Source: Microtetraspora malaysiensis (GTDB taxonomy: Bacteria; Actinomycetota; Actinomycetes; Streptosporangiales; Streptosporangiaceae). Taken from it: a stretch of DNA of 64,000 bases. Shown piece after piece: positions 51,403-60,260 of this stretch. The DNA lies in contig NZ_BBYJ01000033.1 of NCBI RefSeq assembly GCF_001528665.1, positions 29,177-93,176 of the forward strand, given 5' to 3'. The notes beneath the pieces were generated by a model. The model was not told the DNA's origin. It saw only the letters and a list, made by a program, of their open reading frames with translations, and made no database searches. Within the stretch, counting starts at the first letter, position 1. Each line of letters begins with the position of its first letter. Made by a program: the position numbers and the translations under genes.

Positions 51403-52148
51403 GCCTTCACTCCGAGGACGAAAGCGAATCGGTCGGGGAAACGGAGCTCGGGGTCGGCGTGGCTGCGGCGGATCTCGTCGATCCCCGCTTCGATGGCGGC
51501 GTCGTCGAAGTTCGACAGCAGCGACATGTAGCGGCTGCGCACCATACGCATGTAGCGCTCGGCGGTGAAGACGAGCGGGAACTCGTCGTAGGTGAGTTCG
51601 GCGGCTAAGCCGCTGTCGCGCATCGCGGCGACGACGTCCTCGGGGTCTGGTTGCAGCTCTCGGAAGAGCTTCAGAGCTGCGTCGAACAGCGGGTATTCGA
51701 TGCTTGTCGGCAACATGGCCACGAGGATCCGTCCGCCCGGTCGCAGGAGCCGGGTCAGGCCGACGAGGACAGCCGACGGATCCGCGACATGATGAATCAC
51801 CTCTTTGAGGAGGATCGCGTCATAGCCATCATGCGGGAGTTGTACTCGGCCTTCGGCGAGATCTTCGGCCCCTGCATGCAGCGGGATCAGTCGGTCGTCA
51901 GCGGGAAGCTGGTCCAGCATCGCCTGGGAAGGATCAACACAGAGCACCGTGCTCGCGTGTTCAGCCAGGCCATGGGCGTACAGGCCAGTTCCGGATCCCA
52001 CGTCGATCACTCGATCGTCTGGGCCGAGACGCAGACGCTGCTGAATGCTGCCGGTCATCCACTGGATGAACTCGGAGCTGTGCGCCCAGTTCTCGTCGTA
52101 CTTGTCGGCCAAACGATCGTAGTGCGCCCGTGTTGCATCGTTTCGCAC
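51399..52148 (-). CDS. Class I SAM-dependent methyltransferase, first gene of the NACHT operon
   Basis: A 249-residue Rossmann methyltransferase of the UbiE-like group. Motif I is VIDVGSGTGLYAHGLAEHAS, the ribose-binding acid is in VLCVDPSQAMLDQ, and motif IV-like YDAILLKEVIHHVADPSA follows; LLRPGGRILVAML is the post-motif strand. The substrate is unknown, and it lacks DNA-methylase catalytic motifs. Its stop overlaps the NACHT start (ATGA), making it part of the same translation unit, so it may modify a signal molecule, an RNA or a system protein. Confidence 0.82.
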   Translation of the reverse strand: MRNDATRAHYDRLADKYDENWAHSSEFIQWMTGSIQQRLRLGPDDRVIDVGSGTGLYAHGLAEHASTVLCVDPSQAMLDQLPADDRLIPLHAGAEDLAEGRVQLPHDGYDAILLKEVIHHVADPSAVLVGLTRLLRPGGRILVAMLPTSIEYPLFDAALKLFRELQPDPEDVVAAMRDSGLAAELTYDEFPLVFTAERYMRMVRSRYMSLLSNFDDAAIEAGIDEIRRSHADPELRFPDRFAFVLGVKA

Positions 52149-52540
52149 GAGATGCCCCCTCCCTGCCTAATCAGGACAAGCCACAAGCATCCTGTAGGGG
52201 GCAAGAGTAGTCAAGAAACCGCTAACTCCGAGTAATGCAATATAGCCAGTCGGTCGAAGGTGGCAATGCCGCCAAGAATTGGACTTACGTCACGAGTTGT
52301 GGGTGCAAGGGGAATTTGGGAAAACTAATTTGAAGGCGTTCTTCGCACAGGCCGGATGTTGGCGAGGTAGCCGGGGACGATCGCAGGCGGCTCGACGGCA
52401 ATGGCAGCCAGCTCCTGGGTGTCATGGGCTCCCCGGTCAAGTGCGGATGGTCGTTGGTCGCCGTTGCCCGCAGCGGGCGGGAATGACGCCGGCGAGGCAC
52501 CCTTTATTTCGGAGCCGACCGGTCGTGTTCTTGCTTCGGC
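52149..52540. other. Spacer between methyltransferase and UvrD-like gene
   Basis: About 390 nt without a clear gene. It should hold the promoter of the methyltransferase-NACHT operon and the terminator of the drmA-drmB-uvrD operon. Base composition drops near 52,200-52,330 (AATGCAATATAGCC). No long repeat or clear hairpin was found. Confidence 0.5.
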
Positions 52541-53644
52541 CTAACCAGGCAGAATCTGCCGGACGAAGGTCCGCTGCGGTATCCCGCCGAACATCCGCGG
52601 TTCCTGGTCACCGGAATAGCAGATGTAGAGTTCCCCGCGCGTCCTCGTGACGAGCACGTAGTACAACATCTTCAGATCGACGCTGGACGGATCGCCCGCG
52701 TCCAGATGCGCATCCGGGACGATCACGCTGTCGAATTCCAGGCCCTTGACGCTCGCCCGGTTCACCAGTCGTAGACCGGGACGGTCTGGGTCGACCTTCT
52801 GGTACCGCGTGTCTCCCGCGGCGCCGACATAGATCTGCGGTCGCAGGCCGGGGCGCACCCGCTCGATCTCCGCCAGCAACTCTCCCTGCTCGCGGCTGCG
52901 CTTGACCACCACTCCGATCTTGAGTGTGCGATGGTTCTCGGCATAGCGGGCGAGCCAGCGCACGAATGGACGGCGCGCTTCCGGGCGCCGCAGCAGCACC
53001 GGAACCGGCCCGTCCCGGTGCGGCAGCGGCGGCTGGTGCAGCCCCGGGTAGAAGTGGCAGGCGAGTTCCGCGACCGGGCGCGGGTTTCTCAGGTTGGTGC
53101 TGATCTCGAGCCGACCGCACCCGCCGAGGGCCTTCTCGATCTCATCGAGCGTGGATTGGGTACTGGTGATCCGCTGGTACTCATCGGCGAACGCGATCAC
53201 GTCCATTCCGAGGACCCTGCACAGGCCGAAGAACTCCTGCGGGAGGTCCTGCGCTTCGTCGATGACGAGAACATGCCCCCGCCGTCCGGTGTCGTGCAGG
53301 GCCGCGGACATCAACCGGGGCCAGTCGAAGGAGCCGATCCTCGTTCCGCCGAGCGGCGAGCCGATGGTTTCCCGGTACCAGGCGTGCACCCAGCCGTGAA
53401 AGGTCATGATCGGCAACGACGCGCCGAGCCGCACGCCATCGGCATCCAGATGCTGTCCGAGCAGCTTCGAATGCGCGATCAGCGTCACGGGACGGCCGAC
53501 GATCTCCAGCGCGGCGGCATGGTGGATCGCGAGCAGGCTCTTGCCGGACCCAGGCGGTCCGCTGACCAGGTGGTGGCCGGGCTCGGTGAGCCGGTCCAGC
53601 ACGGCCCGCTGCCCGGGGAGCAGGTCGAGATAGCCGATGGTCAC
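52541..53644 (-). CDS. Compact UvrD-like SF1 helicase of the DISARM-like operon
   Basis: A 367-residue P-loop helicase-like protein. Walker A is VSGPPGSGKSLLAIHHA, Walker B HVLVIDEAQDLPQEFF, motif III-like VIAFADEYQRI, motif V-like ASVKGLEFDSVIVPDAHLDA and motif VI-like YYVLVTRTRGELYICYSG. The 1B and 2B insertions of full UvrD are reduced, so it may be a translocase or a regulatory ATPase. GTG 53644 overlaps the drmB-like stop by 4 nt, so it is co-translated. Its role is inferred from the neighbours. Confidence 0.8.
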   Translation of the reverse strand: MTIGYLDLLPGQRAVLDRLTEPGHHLVSGPPGSGKSLLAIHHAAALEIVGRPVTLIAHSKLLGQHLDADGVRLGASLPIMTFHGWVHAWYRETIGSPLGGTRIGSFDWPRLMSAALHDTGRRGHVLVIDEAQDLPQEFFGLCRVLGMDVIAFADEYQRITSTQSTLDEIEKALGGCGRLEISTNLRNPRPVAELACHFYPGLHQPPLPHRDGPVPVLLRRPEARRPFVRWLARYAENHRTLKIGVVVKRSREQGELLAEIERVRPGLRPQIYVGAAGDTRYQKVDPDRPGLRLVNRASVKGLEFDSVIVPDAHLDAGDPSSVDLKMLYYVLVTRTRGELYICYSGDQEPRMFGGIPQRTFVRQILPG

Positions 53645-55494
53645 CACGCACCAACCCGATGCGCCGCCTCTTCCCGAGCCGCCTGGACGACGAGTTCGAA
53701 GAACCCCGGAACCCCTGAGCCGCCGACCACCATCACCCGGTCGAGCAGGATGTTGCCCACCTCGCAGCTGGTCTCGGGGATGAGCGCGCAGGCGTGGCAC
53801 GCTGCCCGGTTCAGGTTGCTGTATCCCTGGCCGCCGTGCTCCGAGCACAGCGGGTCGGCCGAGCACCAGGCGGCCTGTTCCAGAAGCCGTAGGAGAAGCT
53901 CGGGAAGCAGGTCGGGTTCGCCCTGGCGCGCGAGACCGCCCAGTGTGCCCTCCGCATCGCCGGAGGCGGTGTATATGAGCAGTCCGTACTGGTGGTCACC
54001 GCCCTCCGCGGAACGCGCGTACACCCGCTCGCGCAGCGACGCGGCGCTGTACCCGGACTCGAAGGACAGCTGCCGGACGAGAAGATGCCCCAGTGTGTGC
54101 AGCAAAGGCAGCCGGGGCAACAGCCGGGGACCGGCGAAGGCTTCGATTCGGTCCCGCTGAAACGACTTCGCCAGGTCCGCCTTCATTCCCGCGGTGCGCG
54201 CACGAACCTCACGACGGGCCTCCCACTGCCCCAGCAGTTCCTCGTCCAGCGTTAGGAGGATCCCTTCGCCGAACACCTCAACAGCGGGCAGCCAGCGCCG
54301 GCGTCCTAAGGGGTCCACCGGAATCATCCGGCCCTCCGGGGAGACCCTGCTGAAGCCCTGAAGCGCACGGACCTCACGGATCCGTTCGGCCACAACGACC
54401 CGCGAGATCCTCGCCTCCAGCTCGGTCCACGGGGGCCCTTGTGACGAGCCCAAGCCGACCTCGTGGGTGACGAAATGGGCGCTGCGCTCGGGCCTGGTCG
54501 CAGTAAAGGCGGCCCACTCGCCCCTGCTCAGATCGGGCCCCTCCCCGGTGGGTGCGGGCCCGGGCCCGGCGACCTGCCCGGTTTCCTCCTCCACTAGCCG
54601 TCTGACGAGCGATGGGTCGGCCTCGGCCACCTCCGCGATGATCACGATCAGGCTGTCCGCTCCCGGCGCGTCGGGCGACTGGCACAGCGTGCCGAAGAAT
54701 GGGTGCTCCCGGACCCGCCGCGCGACCTCGTCATCGGCCACCGCGGGCGCGGGAGGGGCCGGAATGTCGAGCGCCGAATGGACGACGGGGTAGTAAACGT
54801 TGCCCGCGGTCCGCTGCACGATCTGGATCCGCTCCCCACAGTCCTTCCGCTCGCTGAACCGCTCCCACGGATTGCGCCCGCAGCAGCGCATCTTCTGCGT
54901 CCCAAGAATGTCGAGCAGGTCCCTCCGGGCCGCCTCGCACTCCTCGTGCCGGCATCGCACCGTCAGAGCCTCAAGCCCGGTGGCGTTCTCCCCGGCCTCA
55001 AAGCTCAGCGCCGTGGGCCCCGGGCAATTGTCGCGTTCCTCCGGCGTGAGCTCGGAGTGCGCCCAGTACCACCAATCGACGTCCCCCAGGTGCCCAGCCT
55101 CGCAGATCTGGACGAACCGCATCGGGGTGAGTTTGTGCCGCGGGCTGCAAAGAGCGCAGTAAGGCGGATGCCCGAACTTCTCGTCCTGGATCCGCCAGTG
55201 CGTCATCCGACGGCACGATCCGCAGAAGAGCCAGGCCGGGAAGCGGATGAACGTCGGCCCCGACGCGTCGGGGACGTCGTAGTCGGCGACCGGCGCTTGC
55301 AACGGCGCCCACAGGCCCGTGACCTTCAGCTTCCGTTCCAGCCGGGGCGCGTGGATCCGTTCCAGGTCCCGTGGCGACGGCCAGTCGGCGATCCCGGCCG
55401 CGACGAACGATTCGCCTTGGACGTCGAATACCGCGCCCACTCCGAAAGGCACGACCGTCTGCGCCTGCCGGACGCGTAGCTTGCGGGTGCTCAT
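53641..55494 (-). CDS. drmB: DrmB-like DUF1998 protein
   Basis: A 617-residue protein matching DrmB of DISARM (DUF1998 domain) in layout and text: VRQAQTVVPFGVGAVFDVQG at the N-terminus, then zinc-binding pairs (LFCGSCRRMTH and PPYCALCSPRH), further CxxC-like pairs mid-protein, then the DUF1998 core (LPLLHTLGHLLVRQLSFESG, then YGLLIYTASGDAEGTLGGLA) and cysteines near the C-terminus (CSADPLCSEHGG, CHACALI). In DISARM, DrmA and DrmB form the core complex that blocks phage DNA; DrmB is a partner of the helicase. Start ATG 55494 overlaps the drmA-like stop (ATGA). The identification as DrmB is by family and neighbours. Confidence 0.82.
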   Translation of the reverse strand: MSTRKLRVRQAQTVVPFGVGAVFDVQGESFVAAGIADWPSPRDLERIHAPRLERKLKVTGLWAPLQAPVADYDVPDASGPTFIRFPAWLFCGSCRRMTHWRIQDEKFGHPPYCALCSPRHKLTPMRFVQICEAGHLGDVDWWYWAHSELTPEERDNCPGPTALSFEAGENATGLEALTVRCRHEECEAARRDLLDILGTQKMRCCGRNPWERFSERKDCGERIQIVQRTAGNVYYPVVHSALDIPAPPAPAVADDEVARRVREHPFFGTLCQSPDAPGADSLIVIIAEVAEADPSLVRRLVEEETGQVAGPGPAPTGEGPDLSRGEWAAFTATRPERSAHFVTHEVGLGSSQGPPWTELEARISRVVVAERIREVRALQGFSRVSPEGRMIPVDPLGRRRWLPAVEVFGEGILLTLDEELLGQWEARREVRARTAGMKADLAKSFQRDRIEAFAGPRLLPRLPLLHTLGHLLVRQLSFESGYSAASLRERVYARSAEGGDHQYGLLIYTASGDAEGTLGGLARQGEPDLLPELLLRLLEQAAWCSADPLCSEHGGQGYSNLNRAACHACALIPETSCEVGNILLDRVMVVGGSGVPGFFELVVQAAREEAAHRVGAW

Positions 55495-58400
55495 TCCCCG
55501 GCCCCCTTCACAATGACCTGGCATTCACGGTCGACGCTCCGCATGGAATGCTGCGCCTCCCACATGCCGCCGGGCCGGTCGAAGTTCTTGAGCAGGCTCG
55601 CCTGCGCCTTCCCCGCGGGCTTGTAGTACAGGCGTTTGCCCGCCTGCCTCGCCTGCTCGGCCGCGTCCAGCCAGGCCCGGCGGAGTCCGTCGAGGTCGGT
55701 TCGCACCTCGCTGGCGGCGGATGGGTCCGCTTTGGCCGCCCAGCGGACCAGCCGGGACGCGGCCTCGGTCAGTTCGCCGACGTGGTGGAGGACGTCACCG
55801 GCCTGATCGTCCGCCGACAGCCCAAGGCCGTGCCGGACAAGGATCACCAACGCGGCATGCAGTGCCCGGCGGCGGGACGGGACCGACCACGGAGTCACGC
55901 TGGTCGGCTCGACATGCTGATAGAGCGCCTGATGGAAGGTGCCAAACGTCTCGTAGTGCGATCGGTCACGCGACCGGGTCGCGTTGAGGAAGGTGACCAC
56001 GAGCCCGGGGATGCCGTGCCGCCCGACGCGGCTGCTCGCCTGGATGTACTCCGCGTTCGCCTTGGGCTGGCCGAGCATGAGCATCAGCGCCAGCCGCTTC
56101 ACGTCCACTCCGACCGACAGCATGTTGGTGCAGACGACCATGGAAACGCTGTCAGGGTCCTCGAAACTCAGCTCAAGACGGTCCAGCAGTTTGGGCTGCT
56201 CGGATCTGTCGAGGTTGCTGGACAGTTCCTCCACCTGGCGTTCCGCCAATTCACGACGGCGTCCCGGCGAGCCGAGGCCGCGCAGATGCGCAGGGATCTC
56301 GTCACCGGCGGCAGTACGGGTCCGGCCAAGCTCCCGCATGCTGTGGTGGTAGGCGACGAGCGTCCAGTAGTCGTCGCGGTGCTCCTCGGGCAACTCCATG
56401 GGGGCGTGCAACATGGCGGCCGCGGTCACCGCCGTCGCGCGGCCCGCGGTGTGGCCCTGCGCCATGACGCCGACGTACCTGCGCCCCGGGACAGTGTGGT
56501 CCGGTTCGGCGAAGTAGGAGTAGCGGGCGTCCAGGCCCGCAGAAGGGAACAGCTGGACGCTGCGGCCGTACAGCCCGCGGATCTGCTCGCTCGCACGCCG
56601 GATAGTGGCGGTGGACGCGACGACCTTCGGCCGGCCGGCTCCATTCCACGAGCACAGTTCGAGCACGGCCGCCTCGTACAGACTCACGGTGGTGCCGAGC
56701 GGGCCGGTGAGCAGGTGCAGCTCGTCCTGGATCACCAAGGACGGGGGCAGGTACTCACCGCCGAACAGCCGTCCCGCGTCGGGCTCCCAGGCCAGCCGGG
56801 CGAACTTGTCCACCGTGCCGAGGACGAATGTCGGCGGATCCGAGTAGAGGTGCTCGTCGACCACCGCCACCGGCAGCCGTTCGTGGAAGTGGCACTCATT
56901 CCTGGGGCACAGGAACCGGAAGGACGTCTCGGTCGTCCGCACTCCGTAGTCACCGATGTCGGGGGACTTGGCGGTGGGCATCACCTGCGTGCCGCACCAA
57001 GGGCAGCGGTCGAGGATGAAGACGTCCTTCGGCTTGGCGGCCTCACGCTGCTGCCGGAACATCTCGTGCGCCTCGGCGTACTTGTTGGGGGTGGTGCCGC
57101 CACCGACCCACAGCCCGATGCTGAACGGGCCGCCCGGAATCACCGGGTCCACCTTCAGCCGGAGGTACTCCAAGGCACAGACGGTCGTGGCGGCGCGCTG
57201 GAACTGCTGCGTCGTCAGCAGGCTCAGCGTGTACCGGCTGAGCACAGCGGTTCCGCCGCCGTCGTCTCCATGCCGCAGCCTGCGCAGGATCATCTCGAAG
57301 GCGGCCAGAAAGAGGTACGCCTCCGTCTTGCCGCCGCCTGTGGGGAACCAGAGCAGGTCCACCACTTCGCGGTCAGGGTGGGACTCATCGATCAGCCCGC
57401 AGACCGACAGCAGGAAGAACCCGAGCTGGAACGGGTGCCATGCCGCGTCGGGCGAGGGATCCGGATCCAGTGTGACGGGCTCGGAACGCGGACGGCGCCG
57501 TCCCCCTAGGTCCCGCGCTGAGTGCCGCATCTGGAGCGCCATCGCCCGGTTGGCCAACCGGAAGGCACGAAGTGCGTGGCCGGAGGAGCCAGCGAACAGC
57601 GCATCGGCCCCGAGTTCCATCCTGCGAACGGCGGTGTCCAGCCTGTCGAGGATACGCTCGGCCGCTTCCTGCGCTCCCGGGGGCACGTCGGCCGTGCGCT
57701 GCGCGTGGCACCAATTTCGATAGCCGCCGATGAAGTCCATGATTTCCGTGTGCAGCTGGGACTCCGCCACGTTCGGATCGGACAGGTGTGCGAGCTTCAG
57801 CACGGGTAGCCCGGACGGCCCGGCGGGCCTGATCGCCGGCACCTCGGCCTCCGGCATCATCTGGGTCCGGAGCCCAACCACCCGGTCGTCCTCGGCGATC
57901 TCGTCCACCGCGCAGCTGTGGCCGACGGCGTGTGTCACAACGTGCCGGTACTGCAGGCGCAGCTCCTGCTCTTCCAGGTCGCGGCTGGTCAGCCGGATGC
58001 TCGGGTACTGCAGCAACTTGCCGCCGACTGGCCTGACCTCCAGTGAGACCTGAAAGAGCATGTCGTCCCATTGGGACCCGTGGTCCCCCATGGCCTTCTT
58101 AGTGTTGACCAGCGCGACGGTCACCAGCCGCTTACCCGCGAACGATCGCCACCGTAAGCGTATCTGCGCCCGGTTGCCCCAGATGTCCCTCTCGACCTCC
58201 CCGGCCTTGAAGGTCTCCTCGAAGTCCTCCAGCGGGACGCGCTGCCACTTCCTGACCTTGCCCCGCCGCGTCTCGTAGCGGGCGCCTTGGCAGATCAGCG
58301 TCAGCTCTTCAGCGTCGGTGTAGAGGGAGATCCCCATCGAGGACGGCAGCCAGGCGTTGGCGTCCGGGACGGTGTCGTCCGCGAAGCGCGTCTCCTCGGA

Positions 58401-58598
58401 CGGATCCTCAGGAGCGGCGCCCGGCTCGGTGACCTCGGCACCCTTGGTCAAGCTCTGCTGCCGGTCGGTGTCCTGTGGATAGAGCGTGCCCATGAGGTAA
58501 CGCCGGTTGGGTGGTTCCTCGATTAGCTCTGTGACTCCCCCGACCGGCCCGATCAGTTGCTGACGGAGGTACCCCAGTAGCTCCTCGCGTGGCGACAT
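55491..58598 (-). CDS. drmA: DrmA-like SF2 helicase
   Basis: A 1035-residue SF2 helicase. Walker A is FPTGGGKTEAYLF (about residues 415-427), a DELH-type Walker B in PSLVIQDELHLLTGPLG (about 618-634) and a C-terminal helicase lobe with TNMLSVGVDVKRLALMLMLG then ANAEYIQASSRVGRHG. A zinc-like cluster (CPWCGTQ...CPRNECHFH) interrupts the motor. The long N-terminal domain before the motor is typical of DrmA, the DISARM helicase, which here precedes DrmB in the same operon. ATG 58598, with GGAGGGCGG upstream, is the start; 13 further codons exist. The DELH box is the usual DrmA version of DEAD/H. Confidence 0.83.
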   Translation of the reverse strand: MSPREELLGYLRQQLIGPVGGVTELIEEPPNRRYLMGTLYPQDTDRQQSLTKGAEVTEPGAAPEDPSEETRFADDTVPDANAWLPSSMGISLYTDAEELTLICQGARYETRRGKVRKWQRVPLEDFEETFKAGEVERDIWGNRAQIRLRWRSFAGKRLVTVALVNTKKAMGDHGSQWDDMLFQVSLEVRPVGGKLLQYPSIRLTSRDLEEQELRLQYRHVVTHAVGHSCAVDEIAEDDRVVGLRTQMMPEAEVPAIRPAGPSGLPVLKLAHLSDPNVAESQLHTEIMDFIGGYRNWCHAQRTADVPPGAQEAAERILDRLDTAVRRMELGADALFAGSSGHALRAFRLANRAMALQMRHSARDLGGRRRPRSEPVTLDPDPSPDAAWHPFQLGFFLLSVCGLIDESHPDREVVDLLWFPTGGGKTEAYLFLAAFEMILRRLRHGDDGGGTAVLSRYTLSLLTTQQFQRAATTVCALEYLRLKVDPVIPGGPFSIGLWVGGGTTPNKYAEAHEMFRQQREAAKPKDVFILDRCPWCGTQVMPTAKSPDIGDYGVRTTETSFRFLCPRNECHFHERLPVAVVDEHLYSDPPTFVLGTVDKFARLAWEPDAGRLFGGEYLPPSLVIQDELHLLTGPLGTTVSLYEAAVLELCSWNGAGRPKVVASTATIRRASEQIRGLYGRSVQLFPSAGLDARYSYFAEPDHTVPGRRYVGVMAQGHTAGRATAVTAAAMLHAPMELPEEHRDDYWTLVAYHHSMRELGRTRTAAGDEIPAHLRGLGSPGRRRELAERQVEELSSNLDRSEQPKLLDRLELSFEDPDSVSMVVCTNMLSVGVDVKRLALMLMLGQPKANAEYIQASSRVGRHGIPGLVVTFLNATRSRDRSHYETFGTFHQALYQHVEPTSVTPWSVPSRRRALHAALVILVRHGLGLSADDQAGDVLHHVGELTEAASRLVRWAAKADPSAASEVRTDLDGLRRAWLDAAEQARQAGKRLYYKPAGKAQASLLKNFDRPGGMWEAQHSMRSVDRECQVIVKGAGE

Positions 58599-58712
58599 CC
58601 GCCCTCCCGCTCCATCCGGACACCCGGATGCTAACAACGCTCAAGGACACAGACGCTTGCCGTGGAAATTTGGTTGTCTTGAATGTCGGTGGCTTATGGG
58701 AACGTCCTAATC
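58599..58712. promoter_or_regulatory. Divergent promoter region of drmA-like operon and sigma factor
   Basis: The 114-nt spacer separates the starts of the drmA-like operon (minus) and the sigma factor gene (plus). No palindrome stands out. Both promoters must be packed here, so co-regulation, for example by the sigma factor itself, is plausible. Confidence 0.5.
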
Positions 58713-60176
58713 ATGACCGTTGACACGCCATTGGCACGTCCGGGCGAGCCGGGCCTCCACCGAGTCGTGGCACGCGTCCTGCGGCAGCTCAGAAGCAGCG
58801 CCGTGAACGGCGCCGTGCCCGCCAGGGTCTTCGAGGATGCCGCCGAGCAGATGAGGCTGACCCCGGAAGCGCGCGAGCGCGTCGTGGCGGCGCTGGCCGA
58901 TATCGGCCTTCGGGTCGTCATCACCAGGCCCACTGCGACAGTCGCGCCGTCCGAGCGGTCGGAGCGCGCGCTGGCGCTGGTACGCCAGCACATCTCCACA
59001 GGCCATGTCACGCGAGAGCAGCTGAGTCGTTTCGGCAGACTGGCCGGGCTGGATACCGAAGAGATCGCGTCACTCCCCGAGCGCGCAAAGATGGCCGGCA
59101 TCGTCGTCCTGCATGACGAACCGGTTTCCACATGGCCAGAACCAGCGTCCCCTCCAGGACGTGAGCCCGAGCCCGCCCCCGAGCCCAACGGCAGGACGTA
59201 CGACTTCCCGCGTGCCGTCGCTGCGGCCCGGCGCCTCATCAGCGACGATCGGCTCCGCACCGACCCCGGTAGGCACCTCCTCAGCGCGACCGAGGAGATG
59301 GGGCTGAGCATCCTGCTGCGCGGCGGCGTCGACCGCGCGGGGGTCGAACCGACCGACGAGGAACTCTCGGCATTGCCCGCCGACGACATCCGCAGGGTCG
59401 CTCGCAACGCCTTCGTCCTGCACAACACACGGCTGGTGTACAGCATCATCCTGGGCTACCTGGGGCAGGGGCTCGAGGAAGAAGACCTTGTCCAGCACGG
59501 AATACTCGGTCTCATCCACGCCGCCCGGAAGTTCGACCCACGGAAGGGCCACAAGTTCTCCACCTACGCCACGTGGTGGATCAGGCAGTCGGTCACCCGG
59601 GCGATCGCCGACGAGGGCGCGGTCATCCGCATCCCCGTTCACATGCACGAGAAGATGCGCAAGGTTGCGGGCGCGGAGTCAGCCCTGCGCCGGGCCGGTA
59701 GGTCCGCCACCGCGATCGATGTGGCGCTGGCCACCGGCCTGGACGTCCGAGCGGTGGAGGAGGTGCGCGCACTGAGCAAGGTCACCGACTCACTGGACCG
59801 AATTGTCGGGGATGGGGTCCACCTGGGCGATCTCCTGTCCCTTCCCGACCCCACGCCGGGGCCGGAGGAAAGGCTGCAAGAGATGCTCTCCGAGCAGGCC
59901 GTCGAGGAGTGGCTGGCCTCTCTCTCGGAAAAAGAAGCCGACATCCTCCGCAGGCGCCTGGGTCTCAACGGTGACGAACCCCAGACCCTTGAGCAGATCG
60001 GCCGCCACTATGGCGTGACCCGTGAGCGCATCCGGCAAATTGAGGTAAAGGCCCTGAAGCGGATCCGCGAGCAACTTCCCAAGGAACTCCGCAAGCAACT
60101 CTCCGCGCAGCTTCGCAAGCGTCCCAAGAAAAAGGCCCATAAGAAGGCCCACAAACACGCGGGTAAATACGAGTAA
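58713..60176 (+). CDS. RpoD-like sigma-70 factor in the defence array
   Basis: A 487-residue group-1/2-like sigma factor. Residues ~15-65 resemble region 1.1 (VVARVLRQLRSSAVNGAVPA). Region 2 is at about 230-315, with LVYSIILGYLGQGLEEEDLV, ARKFDPRKGHKFSTYATWWI and RQSVTRAIADEGAVIRIPVH. Region 4 is at about 400-462, with TLEQIGRHYGVTRERIRQIE then VKALKRIREQL. The C-terminus is a Lys/His-rich tail (PKKKAHKKAHKHAGKYE). Region 2.4 (ATWWIRQSVTRAIA) is RpoD-like, so it could use housekeeping-type -10 boxes. The start is ATG 58713 or ATG 58683. It is divergent from the drmA-like operon and convergent with the helicase-PLD gene. Confidence 0.87.
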   Translation: MTVDTPLARPGEPGLHRVVARVLRQLRSSAVNGAVPARVFEDAAEQMRLTPEARERVVAALADIGLRVVITRPTATVAPSERSERALALVRQHISTGHVTREQLSRFGRLAGLDTEEIASLPERAKMAGIVVLHDEPVSTWPEPASPPGREPEPAPEPNGRTYDFPRAVAAARRLISDDRLRTDPGRHLLSATEEMGLSILLRGGVDRAGVEPTDEELSALPADDIRRVARNAFVLHNTRLVYSIILGYLGQGLEEEDLVQHGILGLIHAARKFDPRKGHKFSTYATWWIRQSVTRAIADEGAVIRIPVHMHEKMRKVAGAESALRRAGRSATAIDVALATGLDVRAVEEVRALSKVTDSLDRIVGDGVHLGDLLSLPDPTPGPEERLQEMLSEQAVEEWLASLSEKEADILRRRLGLNGDEPQTLEQIGRHYGVTRERIRQIEVKALKRIREQLPKELRKQLSAQLRKRPKKKAHKKAHKHAGKYE

Positions 60177-60195
60177 CCGCCAGGTCAGGGGTGAA

Positions 60196-60250
60196 GCGGC
60201 GGAGCGCCTGCAGAGCCGTACGGGCGGACCTGGTGATCAGCAGAAGTCCG
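60196..60250. repeat. Direct repeat copy B (55 bp), remnant of the CorA-like gene 3' end
   Basis: This copy matches 47271-47325 at 53 of 55 positions. Read on the minus strand it encodes LLLITRSARTALQALRR, the C-terminal end of the CorA-like protein of the NACHT operon (LLLLTRSARTALQALRR there), but it no longer has that gene in front. It lies between the convergent ends of the sigma and helicase-PLD genes. Confidence 0.88.
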
Positions 60251-60260
60251 ACCCGGCGGC

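Noticed and set aside
51399..52148. Methyltransferase as the DISARM DNA methylase
   Set aside because: It lacks DPPY-type or PC-type catalytic motifs of DNA methylases and looks like a small-molecule UbiE-like enzyme; it is coupled to the NACHT gene, not to drmA/drmB.
58713..60176. Principal housekeeping sigma factor gene
   Set aside because: The position inside a defence island, the absence of usual neighbours and the unusual Lys/His tail argue against it being the main RpoD.
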